From positions 4,787-12,125 of the forward strand of contig DHWM01000063.1 in the NCBI GenBank assembly GCA_002413185.1: a stretch of 7,339 nucleotides of DNA, read 5' to 3'. How positions within the stretch are numbered: the first letter of the stretch is position 1; every line of letters begins with the position of its first letter. Under the pieces are notes generated by a model, which was not told the origin of the DNA, did not search any database, and saw only the letters and a program-made list of their open reading frames with translations. Positions 1 through 4,910 of the stretch are shown here, piece by piece. Both the position numbers and the translations under genes were made by a program. Origin of the DNA: Actinobacteria bacterium UBA5182 (GTDB lineage: Bacteria > Actinomycetota > UBA4738).

Positions 1-42
1 CAGAGGATCGAGCGCCTGGAGGCCATGGCCTCGAAGCTGTAG
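1..42 (+). CDS. 3' end of an unidentified gene (13 codons)
   Basis: The first 42 bases read in frame 1 as QRIERLEAMASKL followed by TAG. The spacing of hydrophobic residues and charged pairs suggests the end of an amphipathic or coiled-coil helix. The stop codon (40-42) directly abuts the stop of the convergent yajQ gene (43-45), with no base between them, which supports this being a real gene end. Too little is present to name a family; the rest lies left of the window. Confidence 0.45.
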   Translation, partial: QRIERLEAMASKL

Positions 43-540
43 CTACGGACGGTAGTTCGTGAACTGCAGCGGGATCCCGAAGTCTTCGGACTTGAGCGCT
101 CCGATGACCTGCTGAAGGTCATCCTTCTTCTTCCCGGTGATCCGGATCTGGTCCTTCTGGATCTGCGCCTGGACCTTGATGCCGGTGCCCCTGATGAACT
201 TGGTGATCTCGCGGGCCTTCTCGTCGTTTATGCCGTGGTTGACGTGGATCGTCTGTCGGACCGTGCCCTTGGCCGCCGGGAGCAGCGGGCCCTCGCTGAG
301 CGCCTTCAGCGAGACCTCCCGCCGCACGAGCTTCTCCCGCAGCACGTCGATGGCAGCCTTGAGCCGGTTCTCCGTGCTCGACCGGATCTCGACCAGGTTC
401 TCGTCGAGCGACATGGTGGTGCCGGTGTTCTTGAAGTCGAACCGGTTGATGATCTCCCGGTGGGCCTGGTCGAAGGCGTTTCGGACCTCCTGAGCGTCGA
501 CCTCGGAGACCACGTCGAACGAGAACTGGTCCTTTGCCAC
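43..540 (-). CDS. yajQ: YajQ family cyclic di-GMP/nucleotide-binding protein
   Basis: This encodes 165 residues, the usual YajQ length (about 160-165). It starts MAKDQFSFDVVSEVD, a typical YajQ N-terminus, followed by the family's EVRNAFDQAHREIINRFDFK region (about residues 18-37) and, near the end, GKKKDDLQQVIGALK (about 136-150) and FGIPLQFTNYRP. YajQ proteins are small cytosolic proteins with two ferredoxin-like folds. Xanthomonas homologues bind cyclic di-GMP and act with a transcription factor; nucleotide or tRNA binding has been reported for others. The ligand here is therefore a family-level inference. The start codon is GTG at 540-538. No Shine-Dalgarno is visible in the 20 bases before it, but a TANNNT box sits eight bases upstream, which would suit a leaderless mRNA. 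It is divergent from the tRNA-Tyr gene and convergent with the gene ending at 42. Family call is secure; physiological role is not. Confidence 0.96.
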   Translation of the reverse strand: MAKDQFSFDVVSEVDAQEVRNAFDQAHREIINRFDFKNTGTTMSLDENLVEIRSSTENRLKAAIDVLREKLVRREVSLKALSEGPLLPAAKGTVRQTIHVNHGINDEKAREITKFIRGTGIKVQAQIQKDQIRITGKKKDDLQQVIGALKSEDFGIPLQFTNYRP

Positions 541-548
541 GACTGGAT

Positions 549-554
549 AATGTA
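549..554 (-). promoter_or_regulatory. Candidate -10 box of yajQ (leaderless transcript)
   Basis: On the minus strand the hexamer is TACATT, which fits the TANNNT pattern common in high-GC bacteria. Eight bases separate it from the GTG start of yajQ, so transcription would begin at or next to the start codon. No convincing -35 hexamer is visible 16-18 bases further upstream, and no Shine-Dalgarno is present. This is a pattern match only. Confidence 0.35.
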
Positions 555-572
555 GCGGCTGGGAGCGCGAAC

Positions 573-600
573 CGTCCGGCCGTCCCGCGAAGGCCGGATG
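573..600. repeat. Inverted repeat between divergent yajQ and tRNA-Tyr
   Basis: TCCGGCC (575-581) pairs perfectly with GGCCGGA (592-598) across a 10-base loop; one G-T and one further C-G pair extend the stem to nine (573-581 with 592-600). There is no T-tract, so an intrinsic terminator is unlikely. It occupies the place where the -35 regions of both divergent promoters would be, so an operator or structured leader is possible. No regulator can be named from the sequence. Confidence 0.4.
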
Positions 601-601
601 C

Positions 602-607
602 TATCCT
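602..607 (+). promoter_or_regulatory. Candidate -10 box of tRNA-Tyr
   Basis: TATCCT matches TANNNT and lies 14 bases before the mature 5' end of the tRNA, leaving room for a short 5' leader to be removed by RNase P. A -35 hexamer close to TTGACA is not visible at the right distance, so this remains a weak prediction. Confidence 0.35.
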
Positions 608-621
608 GGCCAGCGGTTCCC

Positions 622-703
622 GGGAGGGTGCCCGAGCGGCCAAAGGGAGCGGTCTGTAAAATCGCCGGCGTAGCCTACAGAGGTTCGAATCCTCTCCCTC
701 CCA
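622..703 (+). tRNA. tRNA-Tyr (anticodon GTA)
   Basis: The cloverleaf can be drawn completely by hand. The acceptor stem is GGGAGGG (622-628) paired with CCCTCCC (696-702), with discriminator A at 703. The D-stem is CCC/GGG (631-633 with 645-647). The anticodon stem is GCGGT (649-653) with ATCGC (661-665) around the loop CTGTAAA, giving anticodon GTA at 656-658, which reads tyrosine codons. A long variable arm with GGC/GCC pairing (about 667-675) is as expected for the class II bacterial tRNA-Tyr. The T-arm is AGAGG-TTCGAAT-CCTCT (679-695). The 3' CCA is not encoded (the next bases are CGA), so it must be added after transcription. It is the only tRNA in the window. Confidence 0.97.
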
Positions 704-922
704 CGAACACTGTTATCACATATAACAAGGCTGCGCCTGTTCGAACCTCGATCCGCGAGAGTAGCGCGTCCCTGCGATGTTGCTGAGACACAGTACTCAT
801 CACAAAGTAATAGGCATGCGAGTTACCGGGCGCGCCCTTAGTCTTGCCCCCATGAACCATCGCCGCCAATCCCAGCGGCCTCGTTGGTCCAACCGCACGA
901 GTTCGCGAGAAGCCCGTTAGCC
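704..922. other. Non-coding spacer between tRNA-Tyr and the PAP2 gene
   Basis: I see no supported gene here. The left half is noticeably richer in A and T than the surrounding genes. It contains a hairpin-forming repeat (711-727), a copy in inverse orientation of part of the tRNA T-arm (740-749 against 680-689), and a 10-base palindrome GGGCGCGCCC at 828-837. The promoter of the downstream operon should lie in this stretch, but no -35/-10 pair stands out. A TTG at 884 would extend the PAP2 frame by 13 codons, but the ATG at 923 gives a better family N-terminus. Confidence 0.5.
711..727. repeat. Perfect inverted repeat TGTTAT-N5-ATAACA
   Basis: TGTTAT (711-716) and ATAACA (722-727) are exact reverse complements around CACAT, eight bases after the tRNA end. 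An outer pair, CGAACA (704-709) and TGTTCG (738-743), surrounds it. The AT-rich inner repeat stands out in GC-rich DNA. It could be a transcription-factor operator or a structure in the tRNA 3' trailer; the stem is too short and lacks the T-tract of a good intrinsic terminator. Confidence 0.4.
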
Positions 923-1990
923 ATGGACGATGCCGTAGTTCGTGCTCTGAACCACTGGTTCGCTGGAGGCGCTTTCCGCGCCGACCTGGCGCGCTTCCTC
1001 TCCATCGCTCCGCTCATCGGAATCGTCATCCTGGTCCTCTTGGCCTGGTTCGCTGACTGGGGTCGGGCTCCGGAACGGCGAGCTGTGCTGGTCATCGGTG
1101 GCGTCGGCGCTCTGGTGGCTCTGGCGATCAACGTCGGCCTTGGCCACTTCTACTTCCGCCCGCGTCCTTTCCTGGCGCTGCCCGACATTCACCCGCTGCT
1201 GCCGCGAAAGGCCGATTCCAGTCTTTACTCCGATCACCTATGCATCGCCGGTGCGCTCACGGCGAGCTTGCTACTTGCACGGCGACGGCTGGGCTACATC
1301 GCAGGCTTCCTGGCTCTGCTCCTGGCGGTTGCCCGGGTCGGAACGGGGGTGCACTTTCCGACCGACGCCATCATTGGAGCCCTCGCCGGGGTCATCGGCC
1401 TCGCCGTGATGCTCCCGCTGCGTCATCCGGTCGCGAATCTGATTCACGCGGTGGCTACGGGTGAAGGGCGACTGGTTCCCCGTCAGGGAAAGGACACGCC
1501 GTTTCTCTTGCGCCACGGTCCGTTCGTGAGCACTGCCATCATCATCACGGTAGCGGTCCTCGGCTATGGCCTACGAGCCCTGCAGGACTACGGGCGGGTG
1601 AGCGAAGCCAACCGGATCGAGTCCTTCTACCGCAAGACGCAGGACCGAGCCCCGCCCGGAGAGTACCCGGCTGCCAACATCCCCTCGATCGCTGCCGGCG
1701 CTTACACCGCAACCCACGCCACGGTCGTCGGTGACGTCACTCAGGTCACCCGGGAGCTCGATGGCGACATCCATCTGCGGATCGAATCTGGCGGCTCCTT
1801 CCTCGTGGCCGAGATCATCCCGGAGTTTCCCCTGGCGCCGCCGCACGTCGGGCAGCGCATCACCGCTTGGGGAATCGTTCGTCACGATGGTATCCACAAC
1901 TGGTGGGAGCTCCACCCCCTGATCGGCTGGGATCCAGGAGACGTCCTCGGCCGACAGCCGCCGCCCCAGGCTCCCGGCGCGGGCGATTAG
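923..1990 (+). CDS. BcrC-like PAP2 phosphatase with C-terminal soluble domain
   Basis: The protein has 355 residues from the ATG at 923. Residues 1-165 resemble BcrC-type undecaprenyl pyrophosphatases: the opening MDDAVVRALN; FRPRPF with R81-P82; SDH at 103-105; and R138-x5-H144-x3-D148, the PAP2 phosphate-binding and catalytic residues. The lysine of the general PAP2 motif 1 is absent, as I recall for BcrC, and the usual Pro of motif 2 is replaced by Tyr102. Such enzymes cleave C55-PP to C55-P at the outer membrane face. The family norm is about 190-200 residues. Here a further hydrophobic helix (about 199-219) leads to a soluble domain (about 220-355) with GDIHLRI, VGQRITAWGIVR and WWELHPLIGW, possibly an OB-like beta barrel. 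The start was chosen for its BcrC-like N-terminus; the Shine-Dalgarno is weak. It overlaps the next gene's ribosome site and heads the operon. The PAP2 call is firm, the substrate likely, and the extra domain's role unknown. Confidence 0.88.
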   Translation: MDDAVVRALNHWFAGGAFRADLARFLSIAPLIGIVILVLLAWFADWGRAPERRAVLVIGGVGALVALAINVGLGHFYFRPRPFLALPDIHPLLPRKADSSLYSDHLCIAGALTASLLLARRRLGYIAGFLALLLAVARVGTGVHFPTDAIIGALAGVIGLAVMLPLRHPVANLIHAVATGEGRLVPRQGKDTPFLLRHGPFVSTAIIITVAVLGYGLRALQDYGRVSEANRIESFYRKTQDRAPPGEYPAANIPSIAAGAYTATHATVVGDVTQVTRELDGDIHLRIESGGSFLVAEIIPEFPLAPPHVGQRITAWGIVRHDGIHNWWELHPLIGWDPGDVLGRQPPPQAPGAGD

Positions 1991-1994
1991 GAGG
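1989..1994 (+). promoter_or_regulatory. Ribosome binding site of the 42-residue ORF
   Basis: AGGAGG overlaps the TAG stop of the preceding PAP2 gene and lies seven bases before the GTG at 2002. A full-consensus site at ideal spacing, with no other start codon nearby, is the main reason for accepting the short reading frame that follows. Confidence 0.75.
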
Positions 1995-2001
1995 CGACGC
2001 G

Positions 2002-2130
2002 GTGCGCACGCTCCTGATTGGGCTGCTGATCTTTGGGGCAGGTTGGCTCGCTTCACCGATCGGCCTTATCCAGAGTTCATTCCTCATGCGGGTGGTTGAA
2101 TCGCGCCGAACAGCTGGGGGAGGGACATGA
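2002..2130 (+). CDS. Small single-span membrane protein (42 aa)
   Basis: This short frame starts at GTG with a consensus AGGAGG seven bases upstream and encodes 42 residues. Residues 3-23 (starting LLIGLLIFGAGWLASPIGL) form one hydrophobic span with a Gly-x-x-x-Gly-like spacing and a proline. The C-terminal part is short and basic (RVVESRRTAGGGT), predicting the C-terminus in the cytoplasm by the positive-inside rule. It begins 11 bases after the PAP2 stop, and its TGA overlaps the ATG of the DedA-PAP2 gene as ATGA, so the three genes are probably translated from one message with coupling. I do not recognise a family. It could be a small subunit or regulator of one of the phosphatases, or mainly a coupling device. 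That it is translated is likely from the signals; the function is open. Confidence 0.68.
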   Translation: MRTLLIGLLIFGAGWLASPIGLIQSSFLMRVVESRRTAGGGT

Positions 2131-3602
2131 GCGTGGTTGGTCACTGGACAGGAGTCCTCGCCGGTTTCACGGACCGCATCCTGGCGCTTCCGACCTGGCT
2201 CGAGGTTGGCCTGGTGTTCCTCATTCCCGCGCTCGAGGCGTCAGCCTTCGTCGGCTTCATCTTCCCCGGCGAGATCGCCGTCATCCTTGGTGGCGTGGCG
2301 GCCTCCCAGGGACGGGCGCCCCTGTGGGCCGTCATGGTGGCGGCGGTCCTGGGCGCCATCATTGGTGACAGCGTTGGGTACCTCATCGGCAAGCGATGGG
2401 GTGACCATCTGCTGAAGGGCACTATTGGTCGTCTCCCGATCATCCGCAAACACATCGATGAGCACCTCAAATCGGCGCGGGCTTACGTTCTTCGCCGTAA
2501 GGGCAGCGCCGTCTTCTTCGGCCGCTTCACCGCTGCCTTGCGTGTCCTGGTGCCGGGTCTGGCGGGGATGTCTGACGTCCACTACCCGTCGTTCCTGCTC
2601 TACAACGTGATGGGCGGTGTGCTGTGGGGCGCGGGCTTTGCCGTTCTTGGCGACCTCGCCGGAGCCAGCTACAAGCATGTCGAGAAGATCGCCGGCCGGA
2701 TCGGCCTGCTGCTGCTGGTGCTGATCGTGCTCGGTGTGGTGCTGTCCCGCGTGTTGAGGCGACAGAGACTTCGTTCTGCTCGTTTGGCAGCGTTCGGAGA
2801 CCGGTTGGCGGCTCTCCCTCCGCTGCACTGGACACGTCGCCGCTACTCCCGGCAGGTGGCCTGGCTGCGGGCCCGCCTGGACACGACCGATCCGCGAGGC
2901 TTCGCGTTGACCCTGACCGTGGCCATCGGGGCTCTCGCTGTCTGGGCATTCGCCGGTCTGACTCAGGACGTCGTGGGTCATGATGAAGCCGCGCTTGTTG
3001 ACCCGCATGTGTTGCGGTGGGTAGCGTCCCACCGGACGGACTGGCTGACCAGCGTCATGAAGGCGGTGACGCGGCTGGGCTCAACCGCCGTCATCGTGCC
3101 GCTCTTCGTGATCGTCATCTCGGTGTTGGTGATCCGGCGTCGAGACTGGTGGTCCTCAGCTCTCTTGGCCTTGGCCGTGACAGGGGCGATGGGGCTGTAC
3201 AACATCGTCAAGGGGGCGGTGGGGCGGGTTCGGCCTCCTCGCGGGCTGTGGATCGGCCACTACGGCGGCGGCTCGTTTCCGTCCGGGCATGCCAGTCAGT
3301 CCATCGCTTTCTTGGGCATGCTCGCCATCGTCTTGTCGGCCGGGCGCTCCGGAAAGTCGCGAGCCGTCATCTGGACTGGCGCGGTTCTAGTCGTCGTAAT
3401 GGTGGGAGCCTCCCGGGTCTACCTGGGCGCTCACTGGCTGAGCGACATCCTCGGGGGCTGGGCGCTCGGCGTGGCGTGGCTGTCGGTTCTGTTGGTCGTT
3501 CACTTCCTCACCAGCGCTCGTGGGGGTGGAGGAAGCGTCCGATCCGAGCGAGAGGAGGAGCCGGCGTCGACTCGTCGTCGAACCAACAGAAGGGCTGCCT
3601 AG
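2127..3602 (+). CDS. DedA (VTT) - PAP2 phosphatase fusion membrane protein
   Basis: This 491-residue protein joins two membrane domains. Residues about 15-210 are a DedA/VTT domain: E37 in the first hairpin, FPGE with E49, GDSVGYLIGKRWG (80-92), and FFGRFTAALRVLVPGLAGM with R133 and R139. These correspond to the acidic and arginine residues essential in E. coli YqjA/YghB. A basic linker (about 208-255) leads to a PAP2 domain (about 258-462) with all three motifs intact: K362-x6-R369-P370, PSGH (385-388), and SR (429-430)-x5-H436-x3-D440. The tail (463-491) is Gly-rich, charged and cytosolic. Some DedA proteins flip undecaprenyl phosphate inward and PAP2 enzymes release it from the pyrophosphate, so one polypeptide could do both steps; this is inference, and phosphatidylglycerophosphate or other lipid phosphates are alternatives. 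DedA-PAP2 fusions are known in other bacteria. The start is ATG overlapping the previous TGA, with GGAGGG two bases upstream, so coupling probably matters. Confidence 0.93.
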   Translation: MSVVGHWTGVLAGFTDRILALPTWLEVGLVFLIPALEASAFVGFIFPGEIAVILGGVAASQGRAPLWAVMVAAVLGAIIGDSVGYLIGKRWGDHLLKGTIGRLPIIRKHIDEHLKSARAYVLRRKGSAVFFGRFTAALRVLVPGLAGMSDVHYPSFLLYNVMGGVLWGAGFAVLGDLAGASYKHVEKIAGRIGLLLLVLIVLGVVLSRVLRRQRLRSARLAAFGDRLAALPPLHWTRRRYSRQVAWLRARLDTTDPRGFALTLTVAIGALAVWAFAGLTQDVVGHDEAALVDPHVLRWVASHRTDWLTSVMKAVTRLGSTAVIVPLFVIVISVLVIRRRDWWSSALLALAVTGAMGLYNIVKGAVGRVRPPRGLWIGHYGGGSFPSGHASQSIAFLGMLAIVLSAGRSGKSRAVIWTGAVLVVVMVGASRVYLGAHWLSDILGGWALGVAWLSVLLVVHFLTSARGGGGSVRSEREEEPASTRRRTNRRAA

Positions 3603-3640
3603 CTCTGTCCATGGCGTGATCATTCCGGTGTGAGTTCTTC

Positions 3641-3651
3641 GAGGAGCGAGG
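3641..3651 (+). promoter_or_regulatory. Purine-rich ribosome binding region before chrA
   Basis: GAGGAGCGAGG holds two Shine-Dalgarno cores. GAGGAG (3641-3646) is six bases before ATG 3653, which opens a nine-codon frame. GAGG (3648-3651) is six bases before GTG 3658, the longest start of chrA. The site is therefore good, but it does not decide by itself which start is used. Confidence 0.6.
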
Positions 3652-3652
3652 T

Positions 3653-3682
3653 ATGAAGTGGTGGAAGGCGCACCTGGAATGA
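3653..3682 (+). CDS. Possible nine-residue leader peptide upstream of chrA
   Basis: ATG at 3653, six bases after GAGGAG, opens MKWWKAHLE and stops with a TGA (3680-3682) that overlaps the in-frame chrA ATG at 3679 as ATGA. The peptide has two adjacent tryptophan codons and no known family. If it is translated, chrA would be coupled to it and start at 3679. If chrA starts at GTG 3658 instead, this frame is just overlap. Speculative. Confidence 0.25.
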   Translation: MKWWKAHLE

Positions 3683-4863
3683 GCGAGGCGTCCGGCCACT
3701 GCGTGAAGGGTGGTGAGCCGGAGGCCGTCACGTTCTCCAAGCTGCTCCGCTACTTCTTGGGTCTCGGGACATGGGGGTTCGGCGGGCCGATCGCCACCGT
3801 CGGCTACATGCAGCGGGACCTGGTGGAGAAGCGGCGATGGCTGGACCGCTCGGACTTCCTGAACGGTGTCGCGCTCGGACAGACCATGCCGGGGCCACTG
3901 GCTGCCCAGGTTGTGATGTGGGTCGGCTACCTTCAGGCTGGGGCCCTCGGCGCGCTGGCGACTTCGACGCTGTTCATCCTGCCCTCGTTCTTGCTGGTGC
4001 TTTCCGTAGCCGTTGTCTACGTCCATTTCCAAGGCCTCTCCGTCGTCGAAGCTCTCTTCTACGGCATCGCCCCGGCGGTGATGGCCATCATCGCCTTCGC
4101 GGCGGTCAAGCTGGCGCGGCTCACCGATGCCAAGGATGTCCGGTTGTGGGCGATCTCCGCGATCACACTTGTCGTGACCGCCGTCACCGGTGCCGAGATC
4201 GCGCTGCTGTTCGTGGTCGCGGGCCTCGTCATGATGGTATGGGAAGCTCCACCCAAATTCCTGAACCGGAGCTCGCCCGGAGTCCTCCTGGCCTCACCGG
4301 TGGCTCACGGCCTGTTCTTCCTGACCGCGTCGGGCGGCACCCTGGTGGCCCTGGCGTTGTTCTTCCTCAAGGCCGGCGCGTTCATTTTCGGCAGCGGACT
4401 GGCCGTCGTGCCGTTCCTGAGAGAAGGAGTGGTCGTGCAGCATCACTGGCTGACCGATCGGCAGTTCCTGGACGCGGTGGCCATGGGCCTCATCACCCCT
4501 GGCCCGGTGGTGATTACGGCCTGCTTCATTGGTTACGTGGTCGGCGGGTTCGCGGGTGCGGCGGTGGCCACGGTGGCGATCTTCCTTCCGATCTACGCCG
4601 GAGTCGTGATTCCGGGGCGTTGGTTCATCCGCCACCAGAACAACCCGAGAGTGCAAGGATTCGTAAAGGGAGCCACCGCGGCGGCCGCTGGAGCCATCGG
4701 CGGGGCGACCATCGTTCTGACGCGCGGAGCAGTGGTCGATTGGGAAACCGCGGCCATCGTGGCGGCAGCCGCGCTCTTCGTCTGGCGGTTCAAGAACAAG
4801 GAGCCGTTGCTCGTCGTCCTGGCGGGCGTGGCCGGCCTGCTCCTCTTTCCGATTTCGCACTGA
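3658..4863 (+). CDS. chrA: Chromate transporter, two-domain ChrA family
   Basis: The protein has 401 residues from GTG 3658, or 394 from ATG 3679; about 400 is normal for two-domain (long) CHR proteins. The first CHR domain (about 27-190) has FGGP (41-44), the RRWLDRSDFLNG segment (59-70) and MPGPLAAQVVMWVGY (77-91). The second (about 215-400) repeats the pattern as FIFGSGLAVVPFL (242-254), HHWLTDRQFLDAVAMG (262-277) and ITPGPVVITACFIGY (279-293). Several hydrophobic helices fill each half, so it is an inner-membrane protein. Characterised ChrA proteins export chromate; many relatives may move other anions such as sulfate, and no chrB or other resistance gene is beside it to settle this. It lies 55 bases after the DedA-PAP2 stop in the same direction and may be the operon's last gene. 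It converges on the NRAMP gene with a 47-base gap in which I see no clear terminator. Confidence 0.92.
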   Translation: MVEGAPGMSEASGHCVKGGEPEAVTFSKLLRYFLGLGTWGFGGPIATVGYMQRDLVEKRRWLDRSDFLNGVALGQTMPGPLAAQVVMWVGYLQAGALGALATSTLFILPSFLLVLSVAVVYVHFQGLSVVEALFYGIAPAVMAIIAFAAVKLARLTDAKDVRLWAISAITLVVTAVTGAEIALLFVVAGLVMMVWEAPPKFLNRSSPGVLLASPVAHGLFFLTASGGTLVALALFFLKAGAFIFGSGLAVVPFLREGVVVQHHWLTDRQFLDAVAMGLITPGPVVITACFIGYVVGGFAGAAVATVAIFLPIYAGVVIPGRWFIRHQNNPRVQGFVKGATAAAAGAIGGATIVLTRGAVVDWETAAIVAAAALFVWRFKNKEPLLVVLAGVAGLLLFPISH

Positions 4864-4910
4864 CTCACCGACGCCTGCCTGCGACTCTCAGGAGCGGGCC
4901 AATCGTCTAC

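Noticed and set aside
884..922. TTG start at 884 extending the BcrC-like protein by 13 residues
   Set aside because: The extension (VQPHEFARSPLA) does not resemble BcrC N-termini, whereas MDDAVVRALN from ATG 923 does, and no better ribosome site supports the TTG.
2241..3032. Minus-strand 263-codon frame opposite the DedA-PAP2 gene
   Set aside because: It is antisense to a gene with intact DedA and PAP2 motifs, is Gln/His/Arg-rich, and has no recognisable domain.
4864..4910. Possible bidirectional terminator between chrA and the NRAMP gene
   Set aside because: Only a four-base CCTG/CAGG stem is visible and there is no T-tract on either strand.
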